A stretch of 64,000 nt of DNA from Saposhnikovia divaricata. Its lineage: Eukaryota; Streptophyta; Magnoliopsida; Apiales; Apiaceae. Location of the stretch: contig CM071598.1 in assembly GCA_036435485.1 (NCBI GenBank), forward strand, positions 102,608,501-102,672,500, in the 5' to 3' direction. The notes under the pieces were generated by a model, which saw only the letters and a program-made list of their open reading frames with translations, did no database searches and was not told the origin of the DNA. This document shows, piece by piece, positions 35,555-48,033 of the stretch (positions are counted from its first letter, which is position 1; each line of letters starts with the position of its first letter). The position numbers were made by a program, and so were the translations under genes.

Positions 35555-38500
35555 TCACAAAACTACTTTATAACCAAATATCTGACTCCTATCTTTCTGG
35601 AAATCTGAATTCATATACCCCAAAGGAAATAGATCTGAGGCCTTGTAAATTAACATATACTCCTTAGTCCTTCTCAGGTACTTGAGTATAGTTTTTACTG
35701 CACTCCAATGTTCCTGACCTGGGTTCGACTGATATCTACTAACCATGCCTACAGCAAAGCAGATGTCAGGCCTCGTACATAACATAGCATACATTAAGCT
35801 TCCACATGCCGAAGCATAAGGATCTGCTTTCATGCTCTCTATATCCTTAGGTGTCGAAAGACACTGCTCCTTGGATAGAGCCACTCCATGCTTAAAAGGT
35901 AGAAAACCTTTCTTAGAGTTCTGCATGTTAAAACGAGCTAATACTTCATCAATGTAGGGCTCTTGAGATAAAGCCAACATCCTTTTCTTGCGATCCCTTA
36001 TTACTTTGATCCCAAGGATGTATGCTGCTTCACCTAAGTCCTTCATTTCTAATTGTTTGAACAACCATGCCTTTACTGATGACAACATCTTAACATTGTT
36101 TCCAATGAGTAAAATGTCATCCACATACAGTACTAGAAAAACCACTGCATTACCCTCACTTCTCTTATACACACATGATTCGCTTGGACTTTGATCAAAT
36201 CCATATGACTGGACTGCCTGATCAAAATGAATATTCCAGTCCCTAGAAGCTTGTTTTAGTCCTTAAATAGATCTCTTAAGCTTACAAACAAGATGCTCTT
36301 GGCCTTGCTTAATGAACCCTTTTGGTTGTTGCATATAGATGGTTTCCTCAAGACTTCCATTAAGGAAAGCTATCTTGACATCCATTTGCCAAATCTCATA
36401 ATCGAGATGAGCTGCTATAGATAAAAGAATCTGGATCGACTTAAGCATAACAACCGGCGAAAAGGTTTCCTCATAATCGATTTCTTCTTTCTGAGTATAC
36501 CCTTTCGCAACAAGTCGTGCATTCCAGGCTTTCACCCTTTTGTCAGATCCTCTTTTCTTCTTGTAGATCCACATACATCCAATGGGTTTTACACCTTTGG
36601 GTGGTTCCACGAGCTCCCAAACTTGATTAGAATACATAGATTCCATCTCAGATTCCATTGCCTTTTGCCAAAGATCTGCATCTTTATCTAGAATTGCTTC
36701 TTCGTATGTCCTGGGATCCTCATCATGTTCACCAGAGACCAAGTCCGAGGACTCTCCCAAAAACATGAATCTATTAGGTTGTTGAACAACCCTCCCACTA
36801 CGACGAAGCACCGGTGTAGTATTAGTGACAGGTTGTGCATTTTCTTGTGGTTGATCTACTTGTACTATTGGCACTTGGGGATTATCTGTCCCTCCCACTA
36901 GTTCCTCTAAAACGATACTACTCATGGGTTTGTGTTTCATTATATAGTCTTCTTCTAAGAATCTAGCATTGGTACTAACAATGATATCTCGATCCCTAGG
37001 ACTATAAAATGAATAACCTTTCGTTCCCATGGGATAGCCTACAAACAGCCTTACTTCTGTACGAGATTCTAACTTGGTCGCGTTCTTGTTCAGCACATGT
37101 GCTGGACAACCCCAAATCCGAATATGTCTTAGACTTGGTTTGCTACCAGTCCACAATTCTATTGGAGTCTTGGGAACCGACTTAGAAGGTACCAAGTTTA
37201 GAAGGTAAGCCGCTGTTTCTATAGCATATCCCCAGAATGACTTAGGTAAATCTGAATAACTCATCATCGATCTAACACTCTCTAAAAGAGTCCGATTCCT
37301 TCTCTCTGCTACACCATTCTGCTGAGGTGTGCCAGGTGCAGACAACTGGGATGCAATCCCATTTTCTGATAAATATTCCCTAAATTCTCCAAGCAAGTAT
37401 TCGCCACCACGATCTGATCGTAGTGACTTGATACATTTTCCAAGATGTCGCTTCTCCGCACTTGCTTTGTACTCTTTGAATTTTTCAAAGCACTCGGACT
37501 TACGGCGCAACAAATAAATGTACCCATATCTAGAATAATCGTCAATGAAAGTGACAAAATACTCATAACCTCCTCTTGCTTGGATACTCATAGGTCCACA
37601 TAAATCAGTATGAACCAATTCTAACACTTCTTTAGCTCAGTTCCCCTTTGCTTTAAAAGGCCTATTAGTCATCTTACCTTCCAAGCAGGATTCGCAAACT
37701 GGAAATGGCTCCACTGCCAACGAGCCTAATGGACCATCTACTACCAGTCTTTGAATCCTCCTCAAGTTAATATGACCTAATCTTAAGTGCCAAAGATATG
37801 TTTGGTTCAATTCAGAAGGTTTCTTTCTTTTATTTGAGCTAGAAAGAATGTTATTAGTTTCCTTATGTTGCAGCATTGGTTGGATAGGATTAATAATATA
37901 TAAATTGTCTTGCAATGTACCAGAACATATAACTCGTTTATTCATCATAATAGAAACATTACGATCCAAACAAACATTATAACCATCCATGGCAAGTTTA
38001 GAAACCGAAATTAAATTCCTTCTAAAAGAAGGTACATAAAGACAATTGTTCAAAACCAAAATCCTATCATCGCCAAAAGACAATGTAATTATTCCAACTG
38101 CAACTACTGCTACTTTCGTAGCATCTCCCATGAACACATATATCTCGCCATCTCTAAGCATTCTGGATTGCTGGAACCCCTGCATAGAGTTACAAACATG
38201 GTCAGTGGCTCCTGTATCTACACACCAAGTGCTCGTAGATATAGCCGCTATATATGTTTCTGTAACTAGAGAAAGAGACATACCAGTATTATTTGTCTTC
38301 TTAGGAAGAGGACAATCCTGTTTCCAGTGACCTGACTGCTTGCACCTGAAGCACTTGCCCTTAGGCTTTTTCACACCACCTTGAACTCCCACTGCATTAG
38401 CAATCTTTCCAGCTTTCTGTGTCTGAGTCTTTTTCTTCTTCTTACCTTTCGGCTTAGATGAAGAAGCTTTCTCGGCCACATTCACTTGAACATTCTGCTT

Positions 38501-39091
38501 AAAGAGTCCTTCAGCTGCCTGAAGTTCTGTCAGAAGTTCCGCGAGACTATACATCCTTTTGTTCATGGTGTAATTCAAGCGGAACTGCTCAAAACTTTTG
38601 GGCAAGCTCATAAGGATGATATCGATCTGGGTTTCCCCATCAATATCAGCACCAAGGATCTCCATCTCATTCAGATGAGACATCATTCTGAGAACATGAT
38701 CCCTTACAGGTGTTCCTTCAACCATCTGAGTGTTCATTAAAGCCTTCATTGCTACTTGCCTAGCAGCCCTATTCTGTTCTCCAAAAAGTTCCTTGAGATT
38801 AAAGAGCATATCTGAAGCAGTGGGCATAGCCTGATGCTGATGCTGCAAAACACCCGACATTGCTGCCAGAATGTAACATCGCGACATCTCATCAGCCTTA
38901 ATCCACCGCTTATAATACTCCTTCTCACTTTCAGGAGCATCTTCAGCAGGCTGGTCTGGCTTGGGTTCATAAGTACAAAATTTGTACTCCTCAGCAGTCA
39001 ACACTATGTCCAAATTACGTTTCCATTCAATATAGTTCGGTCCAGTAAGTTTGTTATCCTTAAGTATGGTGAATAGTGGATTAAAGCCCAT
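35555..39091 (-). pseudogene. Copia copy A polyprotein, two stops, no RNase H
   Basis: One frame from MGFNPLFTIL (39091) to 35555, colinear with the intact copy at 51570-48034. Two nonsense codons break it: TGA at about 37637 (AGA in copy B) and TAA at about 36263 (TAT in copy B). Domains: gag, CCHC knuckle CFRCKQSGHWKQDC, protease CVDTGATDHVC, integrase (FIDDYSRYG, LRSDRGGEYL, NGVAERRNRT), RT (MDVKIAFLNG, YVDDILLIG). The frame ends 15-20 residues after GYMNSDFQ because RNase H is deleted. All catalytic motifs before that point are present. Confidence 0.9.
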
Positions 39092-40766
39092 AGTGATCTA
39101 ATCCTGAGAATCATACATGTAACACATAATCAGATAGTTGCATAAATCTTAAATCCTATTGGTTTCCTCTAACAATTAATTAAAATTAATGCACTAATAT
39201 TTAAACACCATAAGTATCTTGTACGCCACGATGGATGACATATATACCACTTAAATTCGTTTAAATATTACTTCGGTCCTATTACTAAATAATACGCCAC
39301 GTTAGGGTGGACTATATATTATTTTTCATAGCTAAGTGTATACCATTATTAAATCTTAAATTAATAAAAAGACTGGATACCACCATTAAATATTTCAAAT
39401 CAATAATCGATAATAGGATAATTCCCAGATCGGGGGGAGCATTGTCAAGAGGCATCACTTAAGACCCCTTTCTAGAAAGAATCATCCTTTCTCTCAATAT
39501 TGAAAATCTATATTCAATCAGTGGTACCCTTCTAATTAATCGAATTCTATGAAACTTGGTACGCCACGATGGGTGGCATGTATACCTTTCAATATTCGTA
39601 ATTAATTTAGGAAGTTTGTTCTAGTAATATCCATAACACTACCTGACACCATAAATCATACGCCACGATGGGTGGCATGTATATAATTTATATTCGTCTC
39701 GGTGTTAAATTACATACAAATAATAATGGAGACCATGGGATTTAATTCCTAATTAATTCCCTCACCCACTTAGAATTTTTATTTAAAATTGAGCAATTTT
39801 ATCTAGATGCATCGCCCTATGTTATTTTTTCGAGGTCTACATGTTATAAAAATAACAATACAAAGAACACATAACATAGCAGCATGCATCATAAAATTAA
39901 AGCAATAAATAAAATTAATGTCCATGTCGTCCTAATTATGTTAAACATGCAATTAAAAATTACACACATAATTAACAACACACATAATAATTATTTAAAG
40001 CAATAATTAAAAAATTAAATATCGGAATTAAAATTAAAAAATATAATTTAAATCCACTATTATGGCCCCTTGAAAAAAATAAATTTCCAGCCCTTTATTT
40101 TGCTGGAAAAACATTTTTCTGCCAAAAACCTTGTTGTTGCGCATTCAAGGCCTGCGTTACAGCCCTGGAACTGCTGTCACGCATGTGCGTCATGCGTTAT
40201 AGCCTGTTACAGGCCTGTCACGCATGTGCGTCATGCGTTACTGCCTGTTACAGACCTGTAACGCAGTCTGCACATGCGTTACAGGCTTCAGACCAGAATT
40301 TTTCTACGCGCGTTGCTTCTCTGCTTCTGTTGTCACCAGACATGTTTCTTCAGACTCAAACGAAGCCAGCAGCCACAATCAACTACGCAGCGGACAATTT
40401 TGTTTCTCCGATTTGATTTCCGATCGAACGTAATTGTTACAAAATACCCGGATTTTTACATAATCCATCAAACAATTACATACAAAACAGATCTAATACA
40501 AAACTAATTTTGTAAATCTATTCTAACACGATCAACCCTCGTGTTTTACAACCACGATAAACCACGTGGAAACCAAACAAAATAACCACGATTAAACCAC
40601 GTGGGATCCAAACACATAATTAAAATTACATGGCCATAATAGTGGATACTAAACAACCTGCAAAAGATTATTATCCAAGCACACCACTATACACATGCAT
40701 ATATAATTACGACATGGACATCGTATCAAAATTCGCAGAACCAATGAACCTGGCTCTGATACCAAT
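39092..40766 (-). other. Copia copy A leader with PBS and hairpin repeats
   Basis: A 1.7-kb leader between PBS (40753-40764, TGGTATCAGAGC on minus) and gag. Two repeat systems: TAACGCAGG/CCTGCGTTA-type hairpins at about 40145-40290 (degenerate here), and four copies of TACGCCAC(GATGG)GTGG at 39223, 39293, 39560 and 39659. No coding region supported. Confidence 0.75.
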
Positions 40767-42079
40767 TGTTGGGACAATCAGATCTTGGCACTGCGAATTT
40801 TGATACACTAAATTAACGAGCACGAATAGAAAAGTCACCTTGTTAACGGTTGATTCCACGCTCTTCTATTGTATTCTAATCAAGTTTGGGAGCTCGTGGA
40901 ACCACCCAAAGGTGTAAAACCCATTGGATGTATGTGGATCTACAAGAAGAAAAGAGGATCTGACAAAAGGGTGAAAGCCTGGAAAGCACGACTTGTTGCG
41001 AATTTTGATACACTAAATTAACGAGTACGAATAGAAAAATCACCTTGTTAACGGTTGATTCCACGCTCTTCTATTGTATTCCCAAATTCCCTTGAGCGAA
41101 GTGTGGCCTTCGTCTTCTCAAGTTAACCTCTCTTCTTGCTCCTGGGTGGCTACCAAATTTTTTTCGACCAGCCCCCAGCAAGAAGAGAATAGGAATATAT
41201 ATAGGCTACAATAGGGATCATGGATAATTAGGTTGGGCCTTCTAATTACATCTTGAGCCTAGCCCAATGTAATTAAATATTAATTCAATCCACTAAAGAA
41301 TTAATATTTGCACTACCTTTCCTAATACCGTAATTTAATTAATTAATTCGGTTCCAATATTATTTGCTTATTAAATTCCCCATGTTTAAAATATCGCATG
41401 TCCATTAATTAAATAAATTACTGATAATTCATTTAATTAATATCTTTTATCCTTGATTATCCACTCAACCTTCATTTAATTATGCCGGAATAAATCCACC
41501 TGCAGGGTTTCACATAATTAAATCTTTTTGAGCTTTCAAGGGGACATCATTAACCCGAATATTATCAGGACATGGATTCCTTCAATAAATAATATCCCAC
41601 CATATATATTATTTCATCACCCAAAATATAATGAAATAAATCAAAAGAATTATTTCATATATAAATCAAAGCATGTAAATAATATATACGTGTCAATTAT
41701 TATTTCCGGATTAAGAACCTAAGCATTAATAATAACATAGAATCTTAGTTCACCTTCTTAATCAGTATAAGGGAACAATTCTAAATTCGATCCTGTTCAA
41801 TATACACAAAGTATACTAGTATTATTTATTAGTCAATATAAACTAATCTAAATAATACTACAGCCAATCCAGTGGATTGTCTAACACCACCTGTGCTGTG
41901 AACCTTATTATATTATATAAACCGTATTTAATAATCTAATATTCTGTATCCCATTTGATACTAGATTATTCACAATATATAATATTTAGACAACATGTAA
42001 ACATTTAAATGATTCTCAATAAAATAGGCCAGAAATAAATGTATATACTTCAAATAAATATTTTCAGTATACACCAACA
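40767..42079 (-). repeat. Copia LTR 2 (5' LTR of copy A) with internal patch
   Basis: Complete LTR ends (TGTTGGGACAATCAG and ATACACCAACA on the plus strand), but 1313 bp instead of about 1108. A 130-bp piece of the copia RT region, in opposite orientation (40870-41002), is followed by a second copy of LTR bases (GCGAATTTTGATACAC… to GTATTC). The joints share TGTATTC and TGCGAA. Confidence 0.88.
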
Positions 42080-43419
42080 GTGAGAAGTTTCATAGGACTG
42101 GCTGGCTACTATAGGAGATTCGTCCAAGACTTTGCAAAGATAGCAGCCTCTTTGACCCGACTAACTCGCAAGACCGAGAAGTTTGTGTGGACTGAAAAAT
42201 GCGAAGAGAGCTTTCAAGAGTTGAAAAAAAGGTTGGTGACAGCACCAGTACTAGCCCTACCTGATGATAAGGGAGATTTTGTGATTTATAGCGACGCATC
42301 CCATAAAGGTTTAGGGTGTGTGCTTATGCAGCACGGTAAGGTGATTGCGTATGCGTCCAGACAACTTAAGGAGTATGAGATAAGATACCCCACCCATGAT
42401 TTGGAATTAGCAGCGATAGTTTTTGCTTTAAAGATCTGGAGACATTACCTGTACGGAGAAATGTGTGAAATCTACACGGATCACAAGAGCTTAAAGTACA
42501 TATTCACTCAGAAAGAGTTAAACATGAGGCAGAGGAGATGGTTAGAGCTAATCAAAGATTATGACTGTGAGATTCATTATCACCCAGGGAAGGCCAACGT
42601 GGTGGCCGATGCACTTAGCCGAAAGGAGAAGCTTAAGATGATTACGTTAGTGGACGAATTGATCAAGGACCTTGAGAAACTGGAGATTGAAGTGAGGTTA
42701 CCAGGAATTGGACAAGAGAGTCTAATGGAAATAAAAGTCCAACCACCGCTATTGGAAAAGATTAAGTTGTGCCAGGAAAAGAAGATGGAAGAAGAAAAGA
42801 ATTCGATGGAGAAAATCTTGACTGGCGAAGAAATTAAGTGTGAGAAGGACGGGAATGGAATCATGAGGTACGCATCTAGGATATGGATTCCGAACGTTCA
42901 AGAGTTAAAAGATGAGATTTTGCAAGAGGCTCATAGTTCGAGGTACTCAATTCACCCTGGAGGCACTAAGATGTATAGAGATTTAATAGAATACTATTGG
43001 TGGCCTAATATGAAAAAGGATGTGGCAGAGTGGGTAAGTAAGTGTTTGACATGTCAAAGAGTAAAGGCCGAACACCAGAGGCCCAGTGGATTGTTGCAAC
43101 CCTTAGAGATACCTGAGTGGAAGTGGGAGCAGATTGCGATGGACTTTGTGGTCGGATTACCAAGGACCATGACGAATCATGATGCCATTTGGGTAATTAT
43201 CGATAGGTTGACCAAGTCAGCACATTTTCTTCCAATCAACGAGAGATATACTGTCGACAAGCTGGCAGATATTTACTTAAAGGAGATTGTGGTTAGACAT
43301 GGGGTTCCTGTGAGCATTGTATCAGATAGAGACCCGAGATTCAACTCCAGGTTCTGGAGAAGTTTTCAGGATTGTGTGGGGACTAAGTTAAACATGAGTA
43401 CTGCATACCATCCCCAAAC
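42080..43419 (+). pseudogene. Inverted chromovirus RT-RNase H-integrase fragment
   Basis: Begins GTGAGAAGTTTCATAGG right after LTR 2 and runs in frame through the RT/RNase H connection (FIGLAGYYRRF), RNase H, integrase zinc domain and core as far as MSTAYHPQT. It duplicates, inverted, the pol segment ending near 33267-34506, with about six amino-acid differences (for example KCEIYTD versus MCEIYTD). It also holds about 90 bp of pol that are missing at the 34504 breakpoint. It ends before the integrase Glu. Not a working gene. Confidence 0.9.
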
Positions 43420-43442
43420 ACTCAGAGCATATCTGAAGCAGT
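43420..43442 (+). other. Filler from copia gag at a joint
   Basis: Between chromovirus pol and LTR 3 lie about 22 bases. Of these, AGAGCATATCTGAAGCAGT matches copia gag (plus 38803-38821) exactly over 19 nt. It is templated filler. Confidence 0.75.
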
Positions 43443-44529
43443 TGGCACTGCGAATTTTGATACACTAAATTAACGAGTACGAATAGAAAAGTCACCTTGT
43501 TAACGGTTGATTCCACGCTCTTCTATTGTATTCCCAAATTCCCTTGAGCGAAGTGTGGCCTTCGTCTTCTCAAGTTAACCTCTCTTCTTGCTCCTGGGTG
43601 GCTACCAATTTTTTTCGACCAGCCCCCAGCAAGAAGAGAATAGGAATATATATAGGCTACAATAGGGATCATGGATAATTAGGTTGGGCCTTCTAATTAC
43701 ATCTTGAGCCTAGCCCAATGTAATTAAATATTAATTCAATCCACTAAAGAATTAATATTTGCACTACCTTTCCTAATACCGTAATTTAATTAATTAATTC
43801 GGTTCCAATATTATTTGCTTATTAAATTCCCCATGTTTAAAATATCGCATGTCCATTAATTAAATAAATTACTGATAATTCATTTAATTAATATCTTTAA
43901 TCCTTGATCATCCACTCAACCTTTATTTAATTATGCCGGAATAAATCCACCTGCAGGGTTTCACATAATTAAATCTTTTTGAGCTTTCAAGGGGACATCA
44001 TTAACCCGAATATTATCAGGACATGGATTCCTTCAATAATAATATCCCACCATATATATTATTTCATCACCCAAAATATAATGAAATAGATCAAAAAAAT
44101 TATTTCATATATAAATCAAAGCATGTAAATAATATACACGTGTCAATTACTATATCTGGATTAAGAACCTAAGCATTAATAATAACATAGAATCTTAGTT
44201 CACCTTCTTAATCAGTATAAGGGAACAATTCTAAATTTGATCCTGTTCAATATACACAAAGTATACTAGTATTATTTATTAGTCAATATAAACTAATCTA
44301 AATAATACTACAGTCATTCCAGTGGATTGTCTAACTCCACTTGTGCTGTGAACCTTATTATGTTATATAAACCGTATTTAATAATCTAATATTCTGTATC
44401 CCATTTGATACTAGATTATTCACAATATATAATATTTAGACAACATGTAAACATTTAAATTATTCTCAATAAAATAGGTCAGAAATAAATGTATATACTT
44501 CAAATAAATATTTTCAGTATACACCAACA
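43442..44529 (-). repeat. Copia LTR 3 (3' LTR of copy C)
   Basis: Lacks about the first 18 plus-strand bases (TGTTGGGACAATCAGATC) because of the filler joint; otherwise complete to ACACCAACA. The PPT side of copy C follows. Confidence 0.88.
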
Positions 44530-44591
44530 ATCTCCCACTTATACTCAAAATATTCTATCAGTATATCAGTGTTTATTTAATCCACTATTAC

Positions 44592-45350
44592 TCACAAAAC
44601 TACTTTATAACCAAATATCTGACTCCTATCTTTCTGGAAATCTGAATCGGTATACCCTATAGGAAACAAATCTGAGGCCTTGTAAGATAACATATACTCC
44701 TTAGTCCTTCTCAGGTACTTGAGTATAGTTTTTACTGCACTCCAATGTTCCTGACCTGGGTTCGACTGATATCTACTAACCATGCCTACAACAAAGCAGA
44801 TGTCAGAGCTCGTACATAACATAGCATACATTAAGCTTCCACATGCCGAAGCATAAGGAACTATTTTCATGCTCTCTATATCCTTAGGTGTCGAAGGACA
44901 CTGCTCCTTGGATAGAGCCACTCCATGCTTAAAAGGTAGAAAACCTTTCTTAGAGTTCTGCATGTTAAAACGAGCTAATACTTCATCAATGTAGGGCTCT
45001 TGAGATAAAGCCAACATCCTTTTCTTGCGATCCCTTATTACTTTGATACCAAGGATGTATGCCGCTTCACCTAAGTCCTTCATTTCAAATTGTTTGAACA
45101 ACCATGCCTTTACTGATGACAACATCTTAACATTGTTTCCAATGAGTAAAATGTCATCTACATCCAGTACTAGAAAAACCACTGCATTACCCTCACTTCT
45201 CTTATACACACATGATTCGCTTGGACTTTGATCAAATCCATATGACTGGACTGCCTGATAGAAACGAATATTCCAGTCCCTAGAAGCTTGTTTTAGTCCA
45301 TAAATAGACCTCTTAAGCTTACAAACAAGATACTCCTGGCCTTCCTTAAT
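44592..45350 (-). pseudogene. Copia copy C, 3' pol fragment
   Basis: RT C-terminal part from about KLKRSIYGLKQASRDW to the truncated end after GYTDSDFQ. YVDD is changed to DVDD (VLDVDDILL), so the RT motif is damaged. It has the same RNase H deletion as copies A and B. The 5' side is cut at 45347-45350 (shared TAAT) and joined to an inverted leader. Confidence 0.88.
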
Positions 45351-46859
45351 AATCTTTTGCAGGTTGTTTAGTATCCACTATTATGGCCATGTAATTTTAA
45401 TTATGTGTTTGGATCCCACGTGGTTTAATCGTGGTTATTTTGTTTGGTTTCCACGTGGTTTATCGTGGTTGTAAAACACGAGGGTTGATCGTGTTAGAAT
45501 AGATTTTGCAAAATTAGTTTTGTATTAGATCTACTTTTTTGTAATTGTTTGTTGGATTTTATTAAGATCCGGGTATTTTGTAACAATTACGTGCGATCGG
45601 AAATCGAAACGGAGACAAAAATTTATCCGCTGCGTAGCTGCTGGTTCGATTTGTTTTCAATGAAGTACTCGACAGAGGCTGTTCGAATGTGAAGAAACAA
45701 GTCTGGAGAAAGAAGCAGGCGCGCGCGCGTGGAAATTCTGGAAAAGGACAGTAACGCAGGTCTGACCTGCGTTACAGGTTCAAACAGGGTGTAACGCAGG
45801 TATGTCCTGCGTTACAGGATAAAACAGGCAGTAACGCAGGTTCTAAATGCGCGACAAGATTTTTACAAAAAAAAATTATTTTTTCAGCAGAACAGGGCTG
45901 GAAATTTATTTTTTTTCAAGGGGCCATAATAGTGGATTTAAATTATATTTTTTAATTTTAATTCCGCTATTTAATTTTTTAATTATTGCTTTAAATAATT
46001 ATTATGTGTGTTGTTAATTATGTGTGTAATTTTAATTGCATGTTTAACATAATTAGGACGACATGGACATTAATTTTATTTATTGCTTTAATTTTATGAT
46101 GCATGCTGCCATGTTATGTGTTCTTTGTATTGTTATTTTTATAACATGTAGACCTCGAAAAAATAACATAGGGCGATGCATCTAGATAAAATTCCTCAAT
46201 TTTAAATAAAAAATTCTAAGTGGGTGAGGGAATTAATTAGGAATTAAATCCCATGGTCTCCATTATTGTTTGTATGTAATTTAACACCGAGACGAATATA
46301 AATTATATACATGCCACCCATCGTGGCGTATGATTTATGGTGTCAGGTAGTGTTATGGATATTACTAGAACAAACTTCCTAAATTAATTACGAATATTGA
46401 AAGGTATACATGCCACCCATCGTGTCGTACCAAGTTTCATAGAATTCAATTAATTAGAAGGGTACCACTGATTGAATATAGATTTTGATATTGAGAGAAA
46501 GGATGATTCTGTCTAGAAAGGGGTCTTAAGTGATGCCTCTTGACAATGCTCCCCCCGATCTGGGAATTATCCTATTATCGATTATTGATTTGAAATATTT
46601 AATGGTGGTATCCAGTCTTTTTATTAATTTAAGATTTAATAATGGTATACACTTAGCTATGAAAAATAATATATAGTCCACCCTAATGTGGCGTATTATT
46701 TAGTAATAGGACCGAAGTAATATTTAAACGAATTTAAGTGGTATATATGTCATCCATCGTGGCGTACCAGATACTTATGGTGTTTAAATATTAGTGCATT
46801 AATTTTAATTAATTGTTAGAGGAAACCAATAGGATTTAAGATTTATGCAACTATCTGAT
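45347..46859 (+). other. Inverted copia leader
   Basis: The 5' leader in plus orientation, from near its PBS-proximal part (GGTTGTTTAGTATCC) to just before gag (GCAACTATCTGAT). Contains hairpin repeats at 45752-45860 and TACGCCAC motifs on the minus strand. It ends at shared TCTGAT with a PBS remnant of LTR 4. Head-to-head with copy C, no gag attached. Confidence 0.85.
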
Positions 46860-46865
46860 ACCAAT

Positions 46866-47971
46866 TGTTGGGACAATCAGATCTTGGCACTGCGAATTTT
46901 GATACACTAAATTAACGAGTACGAATAGAAAAATCACCTTGTTAACGGTTGATTCCACGCTCTTCTATTGTATTCCCAAATTCCCTTGAGCGAAGTGTGG
47001 CCTTCGTCTTCTCAAGTTAACCTCTCTTCTTGCTCCTGGGTGGCTACAAAATTTTTTCGACCAGCCCCAGCAAGAAGAGAATAGGAATATATATAGGCTA
47101 CAATAGGGATCATGGATAATTAGGTTGGGCCTTCTAATTACATCTTGAGCCTAGCCCAATGTAATTAAATATTAATTCAATCCACTAAAGAATTAATATT
47201 TGCACTACCTTTCCTAATGCCGTAATTTAATTAATTAATTCGGTTTCAATATTATTTGCTTATTAAATTCCCCATGTTTAAAATATCGCATGTCCATTAA
47301 TTAAATAAATTACTGATAATTCATTTAATTAATATCTTTTATCCTTGATCATCCACTCAACCTTTATTTAATTATGCCGGAATAAATCCACCTGCAGGGT
47401 TTCACATAATTAAATCTTTTTGAGCTTTCAAGGGGACATCATTAACCCGAATATTATCAGGACATGGATTCCTTCAATAAATAATATCCCACCATATATA
47501 TTATTTCATCACCCAAAATATAATGAAATAAATCAAAAGAATTATTTCATATATAAATCAAAGCATGTAAATAATATATACGTGTCAATTATTATTTCCG
47601 GATTAAGAACCTAAGCATTAATAATAACATAGAATCTTAGTTCACCTTCTTAATCAGTATAAGGGAACAATTCTAAATTTGATCCTGTTCAATATACACA
47701 AAGTATACTAGTATTATTTATTAGTCAATATAAACTAATCTAAATAATACTACAGCCATTCCAGTGGATTGTCTAACTCCACCTGTGCTGTGAACCTTAT
47801 TATATTATATAAACCGTATTTAATAATCTAATATTCTGTATCCCATTTGATACTAGATTATTCACAATATATAATATTTAGACAACATGTAAACATTTAA
47901 ATTATTCTCAATAAAATAGGCCAGAAATAAATGTATATACTTCAAATAAATATTTTCAGTATACACCAACA
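46866..47971 (-). repeat. Copia LTR 4, full length
   Basis: 1106 bp with complete ends. On its 47972 side it has the PPT and pol end of copy B. On its 46865 side it keeps ATTGGTATCAGA of a PBS, so in coding direction it is pol-PPT-LTR-PBS, the context of a single LTR shared by two tandem units. Confidence 0.9.
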
Positions 47972-48033
47972 ATCTCCCACTTATACTCAAAATATTCTAT
48001 GAGTATATCAGTGTTTATTTAATCCACTATTAC

